Below are positions 1 to 5,443 of a stretch of 12,055 nucleotides of DNA, one piece after another; position 1 is the first letter of the stretch, and the number at the start of each line of letters is the position of its first letter. The stretch comes from an uncultured Brevundimonas sp. (GTDB lineage: Bacteria; Pseudomonadota; Alphaproteobacteria; Caulobacterales; Caulobacteraceae). Location of the stretch: assembly GCA_946885435.1 (NCBI GenBank), contig CAMPGL010000054.1, forward strand, positions 1 to 12,055. Reading direction: 5' to 3'. The notes beneath the pieces were generated by a model. The model ran no database searches and had not been told where the DNA came from. It worked only from the letters and a program-made list of their open reading frames with translations. Made by a program: the position numbers and the translations under genes.

Positions 1-10
1 GGGCGCTGAG

Positions 11-442
11 ATGAGGACGCGAAAAGCCCTGTTCGACGGACTGGACGGCGACGCCCTCCGCGCCCTCGGCCTGCGACTGTTGATCGGCCTCGTCTGGTTC
101 GGCGTCGCCATCGGAGGTGCGCTTCTGCTGCGTGAAGGAGCCTTGGCGTTGCGGCTGGCGGGCTTGATCGCGGTCGGACTGCCTCCGCTGATCTGGATGT
201 ACCTCCTTCAGCGCCAGGCGCGGGTGGACGAACTCGAAGCCCGGCTCGCCATGGTCGCCCAGGCGCAGGGATGCTGGTGGGCGGTGAGCTTCGGGGCGGT
301 GATGTATGGCCTGAACCAGTTCACCGGCAGCCCGGTGAACGCCGTCCTGCTCGCGATTCTTCCCGCTGGAGCCTATTTCTTCGGCGAGTTCATGGCTCAG
401 GTCGCTCGGGCGTCCCTGCAGCGCAGCTCCCGGGAGGAGTGA
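11..442 (+). CDS. Small four-helix integral membrane protein, unknown function
   Basis: This encodes a 143-residue inner-membrane protein that I do not recognise. Four hydrophobic stretches are visible at about residues 22-40, 48-67, 84-102 and 108-127. The second and third are separated by a charged, helix-prone segment (about 68-83, QRQARVDELEARLA) likely to be cytoplasmic. The basic N-terminus (RTRK) also suggests a cytoplasmic start. The ATG directly follows a possible upstream stop (TGA at 7-9), so it may be part of a longer operon beginning before the window. Its stop (440-442) lies 2 bases before the ATG of the small XRE regulator, and the regulator's Shine-Dalgarno sits inside this gene's end, so the two are almost certainly co-transcribed and translationally linked. 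Pairs of a small membrane protein and a tiny XRE regulator are common in bacteria. A role in sensing or in sequestering the regulator is only inference. Confidence 0.8.
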   Translation: MRTRKALFDGLDGDALRALGLRLLIGLVWFGVAIGGALLLREGALALRLAGLIAVGLPPLIWMYLLQRQARVDELEARLAMVAQAQGCWWAVSFGAVMYGLNQFTGSPVNAVLLAILPAGAYFFGEFMAQVARASLQRSSREE

Positions 443-444
443 GC

Positions 445-648
445 ATGATGAACCGCCTCAAGGTCCTGCGCGCCGAGCGCGACTGGAGCCAGGCCGACCT
501 CGCCTCCCGGCTCGGGGTCTCGCGCCAGACCGTCAACGCCATCGAGACCGGCAAGTACGATCCGTCCCTGCCGCTCGCCTTCAAGATCGCCCGTGTGTTC
601 GGGCAGCCCATCGAAGCCCTCTTCATCGACGGCGAAACCGTCGCCTGA
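445..648 (+). CDS. Small XRE/Cro-family helix-turn-helix regulator
   Basis: This is a 67-residue DNA-binding protein that is almost entirely one HTH_3/XRE domain. The pattern LKVLRAERDWSQADLASRLG, then VSRQTVNAIETGKYDPSLPLAFKIARVFG, gives the five-helix fold, with the recognition helix at about residues 28-37 (VSRQTVNAIE). The terminal IEALFIDGE is typical of the stand-alone YozG-like subgroup. There is no sensor or oligomerisation domain. An in-frame reading continues upstream to 271, but it overlaps the membrane-protein gene. The ATG at 445 (or 448) is preceded by a strong GGGAGGAG at 432-439, so it is the preferred start. It lies 2 bases after the membrane-protein stop and 31 bases before the next gene. 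It is probably an autoregulator of its own small operon; the DNA target is not identifiable here. Confidence 0.92.
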   Translation: MMNRLKVLRAERDWSQADLASRLGVSRQTVNAIETGKYDPSLPLAFKIARVFGQPIEALFIDGETVA

Positions 649-679
649 TCCCTCTCAACCTTCCCCTAGGAGTAGCCTG

Positions 680-1642
680 ATGACCTTCCTCAACCACCTT
701 CGTTCCACGGCCTCGCGCCTGACCCGTATCGGCGCCGGCGTCGCCCTGGGCGTCGGCCTCGTGGCCAGCTTCGCCGCCGAGCCGGTCATGGCCGCGCGCC
801 TGACCGTCCAGGACGCGCCGGCCGCCGCCGCCGCCGCGGCCGCCGACCCCGCCATCTGGGTGATCCGCGACGCGGACTCGACCATCTATCTGTTCGGCAC
901 CGTCCACCTGATGCGGCCGGGCCTGGACTGGATGACGCCCGAGGTGCGCGACGCCTTCACCTCGGCCGACGAGCTGTGGCTCGAACTCGACGACCCGTCG
1001 GACCAGGCCGCCGCCGTCCCGCTGATCCAGCAGTATGGCATCTCGCCCCAGACGCCGTTGTCGACGCTGCTGACCACCGAGGAGTTCGCCACTCTCGACA
1101 CCGCCGCCCGCTCGATCGGCCTGTCGGGCGCCGCCATGGACCCGATGCGGCCCTGGCTGGCCGGCCTGACCCTTTCGGTCGCCCCGCTGACCCGCGCCGG
1201 CTTCGACCCCAGCGCCGGCATCGACATGATGCTGCGCACCCAGGCGGTCGAGCGCGGCCTGCCGATCCGCGGCCTGGAGACGATGGAGCAGCAGATTCGC
1301 TTCTTCGCCACCATGGACGAGGCCGACCAGATCGCCTTCCTGCGCCAGACCCTGGACAGCTACGAGAGCGCCGCCGAGATGCTGGACCAGCTGGCCGGCC
1401 ACTGGTCGGCGGGGGATATGGACGCCCTCTACGCGTTGGGTGGAGCCGAGCTGAAGACCCAGTACCCGGGCTTCCACGACATCCTGCTGACCAACCGCAA
1501 CGCCGACTGGGCGCGCCAGATCCAGGAAGAGCTGGCCGGCTCGGGCGACGTCTTCATCGCCGTCGGCGCCCTGCACCTGGCCGGTCCGGACAGCGTCCAG
1601 GAGCAGCTCGAGGATCTCGGCATCGAAGCCGAGCGGCTCTGA
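680..1642 (+). CDS. TraB/GumN family secreted protein
   Basis: This 320-residue protein carries both hallmark motifs of the TraB/GumN (Tiki-like) fold: an N-terminal GTVH at residues 73-76, inside IYLFGTVHLMRPG, and a C-terminal GALH at 296-299, inside VFIAVGALHLAGPDSV. Paired GxxH motifs are proposed metal-binding sites in a family related to the Tiki metalloproteases; bacterial members remain poorly characterised, although GumN sits in some exopolysaccharide clusters. The N-terminus looks like a Sec signal (basic HLRSTASRLTR, then a hydrophobic stretch at 18-33) with probable cleavage after VMA-38, so a periplasmic location is likely. A run of eight alanines (positions 821-844) follows the signal and may be a flexible spacer. 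The ATG at 680 has AGGAG at 668-672, and the upstream in-frame extension to 593 overlaps the XRE gene. A strong terminator follows at 1664-1695. Confidence 0.9.
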   Translation: MTFLNHLRSTASRLTRIGAGVALGVGLVASFAAEPVMAARLTVQDAPAAAAAAAADPAIWVIRDADSTIYLFGTVHLMRPGLDWMTPEVRDAFTSADELWLELDDPSDQAAAVPLIQQYGISPQTPLSTLLTTEEFATLDTAARSIGLSGAAMDPMRPWLAGLTLSVAPLTRAGFDPSAGIDMMLRTQAVERGLPIRGLETMEQQIRFFATMDEADQIAFLRQTLDSYESAAEMLDQLAGHWSAGDMDALYALGGAELKTQYPGFHDILLTNRNADWARQIQEELAGSGDVFIAVGALHLAGPDSVQEQLEDLGIEAERL

Positions 1643-1663
1643 TCCAGGCCTGATCGAAGCAAG

Positions 1664-1695
1664 CGCGCGCCGGTCCCCCGACCGGCGCGCGTTTT
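1664..1695 (+). terminator. Rho-independent terminator after the TraB/GumN gene
   Basis: A perfect 12-bp G+C-rich stem (CGCGCGCCGGTC at 1664-1675 and GACCGGCGCGCG at 1680-1691) encloses a CCCC loop and is followed by TTTT at 1692-1695. It lies 22 bases after the TraB/GumN stop and just before the tRNA promoter, so it separates the two transcripts. Confidence 0.9.
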
Positions 1696-1698
1696 CCG

Positions 1699-1727
1699 TT
1701 GAGGGCCTTCGCGCTCGCCCCTATGGT
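1699..1727 (+). promoter_or_regulatory. Sigma-70-type promoter of tRNA-Gly
   Basis: TTGAGG at 1699-1704 (-35) and TATGGT at 1722-1727 (-10) are separated by exactly 17 bases, and the -10 ends 15 bases before the mature tRNA 5' end. The -35 matches housekeeping consensus at 4 of 6 positions including TTGA, and the -10 also matches well. The site lies directly downstream of a terminator, as expected for an independent tRNA transcription unit. Confidence 0.7.
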
Positions 1728-1742
1728 CCGCCCACCTCCGGC

Positions 1743-1817
1743 GCGGGCGTAGTTCAGAGGTAGAACGTCAGCTTCCCAAGCTGAATGTCGTGGGTTCGAT
1801 TCCCATCGCCCGCTCCA
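1743..1817 (+). tRNA. tRNA-Gly (anticodon CCC)
   Basis: A complete cloverleaf can be folded by hand. The acceptor stem is GCGGGCG/CGCCCGC (1743-1749 and 1807-1813). The D-arm is GTTC/GAAC with an AGAGGTA loop. The anticodon stem is TCAGC/GCTGA with the loop TTCCCAA, giving anticodon CCC. A five-base variable loop follows, then the T-arm GTGGG/CCCAT with loop TTCGATT. The discriminator is T, and CCA is encoded at 1815-1817. The anticodon reads GGG glycine codons. It has its own promoter upstream. No terminator is visible downstream on this strand: the next gene lies on the opposite strand and its 3' end overlaps the tRNA by 50 bases. Confidence 0.97.
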
Positions 1818-2655
1818 GCTCCTCCTCGGACTGGCGATAGTGCGCCCAGGCTTCCTCCAGCCGGATCATGTTCATCGGCGGCTTGCGCAGGAAGGGCTCG
1901 TTGGAGTGGAAGTGGCCTGAGCCCTCGACGATGCCGGTGTTGACGGCGGCCGGCCGGGGCGTGCGGCGGTGAAGCATGCGGCGCTCGGCGGTCAGCAGGG
2001 CGATCGTGGCGTCCCAGGAGAAGAACTTCCCCAGCACCTTCAGCACATCACGTTTGGGCGTGCGGTCGAGCCGGTCGCGGACCTCGGGCGTCAGGCGGCG
2101 GGCCACCTCCGCCACATAGTCGGCCTCGCTGAGCAGGAACAGCCGGCGGAGTTCCGGCAGGATGTCGCGGATGCGGTCGCTGTGCGCCGCCCAGGCCCAG
2201 CCCTGGAAGCGGGTGAAGTCGAGGTCGTCGGCGGGCTCCAGGCCGAAATGGCAGCCGTAGATCGAGAAGACCTCGGGGCGGTCGCGGGCAGCCGACAGTT
2301 CGGCTTCCATGGCCGCGAGACCGCCCGCCAGCGGGAAGCAGTCGTCCTCAAGCACGATCAGGCGGTCGTATCGCTCACTGAGGTGCTCCAGCGCGTTGAG
2401 CATCTGGCGCGCCATGCCGCGGTGGCCCAGGTGAGCGCGGACCTCGCCCACCGGATATGCGCGCGCCACCTCCGCGCAGGTCAGGTTCGCCGTGCCGAAG
2501 TCGGCGCGGCTCTGGGTGCCGTCGATCCAGACGTGGACGTCCGCGATCCGGCCCTGCAGGCGGATGCTGTCGAGGACAGAGCGCAGATGCTCTGGCCGGT
2601 TGAAGGCCAGGACCAGAATGGCGGCCTGAAGGTCTTCCTGAGCTGAGTTTTGCAT
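1768..2655 (-). CDS. GT-A-fold glycosyltransferase-like protein (GT2 or related)
   Basis: This 295-residue protein starts with AAILVLAFNRPEHLRSVLDSI, the nucleotide-binding first strand and helix of GT-A glycosyltransferases. LIVLEDDCFPL at 99-109 carries the acidic DxD-like metal site (EDD, 103-105). FQGWAWAAHSDR and KFFSWDATI further on resemble acceptor-site and downstream motifs seen in glycosyltransferases often annotated as family 2 or HlpA-like. It is cytosolic, with no signal or membrane segment. It probably transfers a sugar to a surface glycan, but the substrate is unknown. The ATG at 2655 has GGGGAGG six bases upstream; an extension to 2706 lacks that support. Residues from about 280 to the end (ending GIEPTTFSLGS) are encoded antisense to the tRNA-Gly gene, so the native C-terminus may be lost or replaced. 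The DUF4142 gene lies upstream on the same strand, separated by 134 bases and a large hairpin. Confidence 0.8.
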   Translation of the reverse strand: MQNSAQEDLQAAILVLAFNRPEHLRSVLDSIRLQGRIADVHVWIDGTQSRADFGTANLTCAEVARAYPVGEVRAHLGHRGMARQMLNALEHLSERYDRLIVLEDDCFPLAGGLAAMEAELSAARDRPEVFSIYGCHFGLEPADDLDFTRFQGWAWAAHSDRIRDILPELRRLFLLSEADYVAEVARRLTPEVRDRLDRTPKRDVLKVLGKFFSWDATIALLTAERRMLHRRTPRPAAVNTGIVEGSGHFHSNEPFLRKPPMNMIRLEEAWAHYRQSEEELERAMGIEPTTFSLGS

Positions 2656-2702
2656 CGATCGCCTCCCCGTTTGAGGCGAGCCCGGAAGTGAACGCCGGAC
2701 AA

Positions 2703-2739
2703 GCAAGCGTAGCGGGCGACGGACGTCCGCTACGCTTGC
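2703..2739. repeat. Large intergenic inverted repeat (hairpin)
   Basis: A perfect 13-bp inverted repeat (GCAAGCGTAGCGG at 2703-2715 and CCGCTACGCTTGC at 2727-2739) can be extended inward by three more pairs, one of them G-T, leaving an ACGGA loop. It lies between the DUF4142 stop (2790) and the glycosyltransferase start (2655), both on the minus strand. No T-tract follows on either strand, so it is not a canonical rho-independent terminator. It may limit readthrough, stabilise the upstream mRNA 3' end, or be a dispersed palindromic repeat. Confidence 0.75.
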
Positions 2740-2789
2740 CGATTGAGCGCCTGGAGGGGTCAGCTCCGGGCGGTGGACCGATTGTCGCT

Positions 2790-3380
2790 TTAGGAGGCCG
2801 CGCCTTCCTGAAGCTGTTCAGCGCGTTGGTGGTGCATCTCGATCGGCTCGATGACGCTCTGGGCGTGCTGGGCCAGGGCCGCGTTCTCGTCGTTGTCCGC
2901 GAAGCCGCGGTGCAGGGCCAGCGCCTCCTCGTGGGCGGCCACCTGCTGGGCGATGTAGACGCGGTCGAACTCCTCGGCCGAGGAGGCGGCGCGCAGGTTG
3001 TCCAGCATGCCCTGGCGGCGCTCGTCCAGCTCTGTCGGCAGGGTCTCGCCGGCCGCCTGAGCCGCGGCGCGCAGCCGCTCCGAGGCGGCGGTGTGGTCGG
3101 TCTTGATCATCTGGGCCAGCTCACGGACCTGGGCGTTCTCGGTGCGCTCCAGCGCCATGTCGGCGGCCTGGATCTCGTACATGTCGCCCATGGCGGCGTT
3201 CATGACGTAGCCGTCGACGGTCTGGCCGGCGGTCATGGCCGACACGGAGCCGACCGCTTCGGACGTGGCGTCCTGGGCGGCGTTCACGGGGTCGGACTGG
3301 CCGGGATTTTCCTGGTTGTTGCAGGCGGCCAGCGTCAGGGCGGCGGCGCCGCAGGCGAGAAGGGTCAGGCGAGTCTTCAT
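2790..3380 (-). CDS. DUF4142-domain lipoprotein
   Basis: This is a 196-residue protein with a lipoprotein signal: MKTR, a hydrophobic stretch and the lipobox LAAC with Cys20, followed by a polar N-rich linker (NNQENPGQSD). The rest, about residues 55-190, is a long all-helical DUF4142 domain (ferritin-like four-helix architecture), with patterns such as VMNAAMGDMYEIQAADMALERTENAQVRELAQMIKTDH and a second half of the same character. Family members are often induced under stress, but no enzymatic activity is established. The start at 3380 is chosen because it begins the lipobox signal and has GGAGG nine bases upstream; an extension to 3461 would run through the promoter region and spoil the signal. 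A candidate EcfG-type promoter lies 30-56 bases upstream. Its stop is followed by the 2703-2739 hairpin. Confidence 0.92.
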   Translation of the reverse strand: MKTRLTLLACGAAALTLAACNNQENPGQSDPVNAAQDATSEAVGSVSAMTAGQTVDGYVMNAAMGDMYEIQAADMALERTENAQVRELAQMIKTDHTAASERLRAAAQAAGETLPTELDERRQGMLDNLRAASSAEEFDRVYIAQQVAAHEEALALHRGFADNDENAALAQHAQSVIEPIEMHHQRAEQLQEGAAS

Positions 3381-3409
3381 GGGGGATGTCCTCCGTTGCT
3401 CGGGAGAGG

Positions 3410-3436
3410 AACCTCCGTTCACGACCTCGTGTTCCC
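3410..3436 (-). promoter_or_regulatory. Candidate EcfG/SigT-type general-stress promoter of the DUF4142 gene
   Basis: On the minus strand GGGAAC (3436-3431) is followed after 17 bases by GGTT (3413-3410). The alphaproteobacterial general-stress sigma factor EcfG recognises GGAAC, 16-17 bases, then CGTT, so only the first base of the -10 deviates. The -10 lies 29 bases upstream of the DUF4142 start codon, leaving room for a short leader with its Shine-Dalgarno. The element is visible; its use is inferred. Confidence 0.5.
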
Positions 3437-3460
3437 GGGTGTCTGACAGCCGACGCAGCA

Positions 3461-3487
3461 AAAAGGCCGGGGCGGAACCCCGGCCTT
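3461..3487 (-). terminator. Rho-independent terminator of the autotransporter gene
   Basis: A perfect 10-bp stem (AAGGCCGGGG at 3463-3472 and CCCCGGCCTT at 3478-3487, loop CGGAA) reads on the minus strand as a hairpin running into a T-tract. It begins 26 bases after the stop codon of the GDSL autotransporter (3513) and lies just upstream of the DUF4142 promoter region, so it insulates the two minus-strand genes. Confidence 0.9.
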
Positions 3488-3512
3488 CTCACACTTCAGT
3501 CCGGTGAGCGCC

Positions 3513-5315
3513 TCAGAAGGCGAAGGTCACCTCGACGCCGCCCTGATGGCTGTCATAGGCTTCGCCCATCCGGCCGCGGTAGCCGACCGAGATCTCCGCC
3601 GGACCCCACTGAGTGGCCAGGCCGGCGCCCAGCAGCGTCTGGCCGCCGTCCGGGTCGCCCGGATCGAAGGAGAGGGGCAGGGCGGTGTTGCCGGCCAGGC
3701 CCACGGTCACGTCGTCGCCGTCGTGGCTGAGCACGTCGCGGTAGCCGGCTTCGGCCCAGACGTTGACGCCCGAGCCCATGCCGCCCTGCAGCCGCAGCAC
3801 GGCTTCGGCCGACACCTGGTCCACGCCGCGCGAGGCGACCTGATGCTGGGCGGTGACGCCGCCTTCCTCGACGTAGCCGTCGACCTCGGTCGAGATCCAG
3901 GACAGGCCCGCGCGCGGGATCAGAGACCAGCCGCCCATGCCGAAGACCATGCCGCCCTCAAGCTTGGCGCCGGTGGTGGTCCCTTCGGTCGAGCTGGTGT
4001 TGATCACACCGGCCAGGGCCGTCTGACGCATGATGTCTTCGTACTTGTCGAAGCTGACGCCGGCCGAGGCGTTCAGGAACATCGCGCCCGAACGCCAGCC
4101 CGCATAGGCGTCGAAGGACACGCTCTCGGCGTCGAAGTTGACCAGGTCGACCGAGACTTCGCCCTGGCGGGCGCCGAACATCAGGCCGCCGCGCAGGTTC
4201 GGCGAGACATTGCCCTCGGCGCCGGCGACAAAGCTGGTCGACTCGATGTCGCCGCCCGGAATGTCGCCGCGCTCGTCCAGAGAGCCCTGCTCATAGCCCG
4301 CACCGACGAAGATGCCGCCGTCCATGTCCTCGAAGCCGCCGTAGCCGAGACGGGCCGTGGCCGCGTCCAGGCCGCCGGCGCGCGAGCGCACGCCGATCTC
4401 GGCCTGAAGCGCGGAGTGGGCGCCGAGGTCGAGGTAGTAGATGTGATCGACGGCGACCGCCGCGAGCAGGCGTTGGCCGGCCGCCGTGGGGTGCACGGAG
4501 TCCCAGTAGATGTAGCTGTCAGGCGTGGCGCAGACCGTGGCGCCGACCAGACAGGTCTGGGTCACATTGGTGAAGCCGAAGCGCCCCGGCGCGGCGAGCA
4601 CCGCGTTGAAGGCCCGGTTCACATCCATGTGGATGATGTTGGTGTTCGGGTTCGCCGCCGCGCGGGCGGTCAGCTGGCTGAACAGCGCCGCGTTGAAGGT
4701 GTTGGTGGCCTGGGTGGCCAGGCCCTGGGCCGGGCCGCCGGCGAACTGCGGGGTCGCGCCCAGGTTCGGCAGGTTGGGCACCAGGATGGTGCCGGCGCCG
4801 GCCGCGGCGATCGTATTGACGATCAGGCCGATGTCGGCGGCGGCGGCGGCCGAGACGCCGTTGATGTAGCCGAACGGATCGGGGTTGGCGCCGGCCAGCG
4901 GCAGGCCCTGGAAGATGTTGTTGGCGCCGCCATAGACGGTGACGAGGTCGTCACTGTCGAAAGCGCCCGTGGCGCCTTGATACATGGCGAGTTGCGCGCG
5001 CATGCCCGGGGGGAAGGCTGACAGGTCGGTGCGGGCGCCGCCGTAGGCGTAGTTGATGCTGCCGGTCACCGACCCGCCGACGCGGGCCTGGGTGAATCCC
5101 AGCAGCTCGACCCAGACCGGACCGTTCGAGAATCGGCCCTGGAAGTAGGGGGGTGACAGCGGCTGCGCGCCGCCTGTGGCGGCGTAGAGATTTCCGTTGT
5201 CGGACAGGCTGTCGCCGAAGGTGATGATCCGACCGTAGTCCTGGGCCGAGGCGGCGCCGGCGGCGGCCAGGCCGATAGCGAGCGCCGAGGCGGCCGCGAA
5301 GAGCTTGATGCGCAT
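3513..5315 (-). CDS. GDSL/SGNH esterase autotransporter
   Basis: This is a 600-residue type Va autotransporter of the EstA kind. A Sec signal (MRIKLF, hydrophobic 7-20, ASA cleavage near 24) precedes an SGNH hydrolase passenger at about 28-295. Its block I is ITFGDSLSDNGN with nucleophile Ser36; block II is YGGARTD near 91-97; block III is GANN at 130-133; block V is DSVHPT with Asp272 and His275. Residues from about 310 to 600 form an outer-membrane beta-barrel of alternating aromatic/glycine strands, ending in EVTFAF with the C-terminal phenylalanine recognised by BAM. It is expected to display a lipase/esterase outside the cell; the substrate is not deducible. In block III the usual GxND is GANN, with Asp replaced by Asn. 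The ATG at 5315 has GGAGG about 12 bases upstream and begins the signal peptide. A clear terminator follows at 3461-3487. Confidence 0.95.
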   Translation of the reverse strand: MRIKLFAAASALAIGLAAAGAASAQDYGRIITFGDSLSDNGNLYAATGGAQPLSPPYFQGRFSNGPVWVELLGFTQARVGGSVTGSINYAYGGARTDLSAFPPGMRAQLAMYQGATGAFDSDDLVTVYGGANNIFQGLPLAGANPDPFGYINGVSAAAAADIGLIVNTIAAAGAGTILVPNLPNLGATPQFAGGPAQGLATQATNTFNAALFSQLTARAAANPNTNIIHMDVNRAFNAVLAAPGRFGFTNVTQTCLVGATVCATPDSYIYWDSVHPTAAGQRLLAAVAVDHIYYLDLGAHSALQAEIGVRSRAGGLDAATARLGYGGFEDMDGGIFVGAGYEQGSLDERGDIPGGDIESTSFVAGAEGNVSPNLRGGLMFGARQGEVSVDLVNFDAESVSFDAYAGWRSGAMFLNASAGVSFDKYEDIMRQTALAGVINTSSTEGTTTGAKLEGGMVFGMGGWSLIPRAGLSWISTEVDGYVEEGGVTAQHQVASRGVDQVSAEAVLRLQGGMGSGVNVWAEAGYRDVLSHDGDDVTVGLAGNTALPLSFDPGDPDGGQTLLGAGLATQWGPAEISVGYRGRMGEAYDSHQGGVEVTFAF

Positions 5316-5415
5316 GGGTTCTCTATTCCTCCGAGACCGTCTGGAAGCGGCCTTCGGGGGTACTCTGAACCTGTCGTCACGGCATGCAAGATGCCGCTGC
5401 GTAAGCTTGGCGCAG

Positions 5416-5437
5416 AAATCCCGCCCCTGTAGCGGGA
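5416..5437 (-). terminator. Weak terminator-like hairpin after the L,D-transpeptidase gene
   Basis: On the minus strand, TCCCGC (5437-5432) pairs with GCGGGA (5424-5419) around a seven-base loop and is followed by TTT (5418-5416). It starts 7 bases after the stop of the L,D-transpeptidase gene. The six-bp stem and short T-run make it a weak candidate. The remaining bases up to the autotransporter start (5315) presumably hold that gene's promoter, but I see no convincing -35/-10 pair. Confidence 0.45.
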
Positions 5438-5443
5438 AGGCCG

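Noticed and set aside
1743..2655. Genomic island inserted at tRNA-Gly
   Set aside because: No integrase is present and I found no second copy of the tRNA 3' end in the window, so an island cannot be claimed, only an unusual junction.
2656..2706. 17-residue N-terminal extension of the glycosyltransferase
   Set aside because: The ATG at 2655 has a strong Shine-Dalgarno directly upstream, and the extension adds only a basic, unstructured stretch that enters the intergenic hairpin.
3504..5021. 505-codon open frame on the plus strand opposite the autotransporter
   Set aside because: Its translation has no recognisable domain and is biased toward G, A, V, R, H and Q. It is the antisense shadow of a gene with clear GDSL and barrel motifs, as is usual in G+C-rich DNA.
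5380..5396. Six-bp hairpin CGGCAT/ATGCCG upstream of the autotransporter
   Set aside because: It is short, has no T-tract and no evident partner element, and is likely to be chance.
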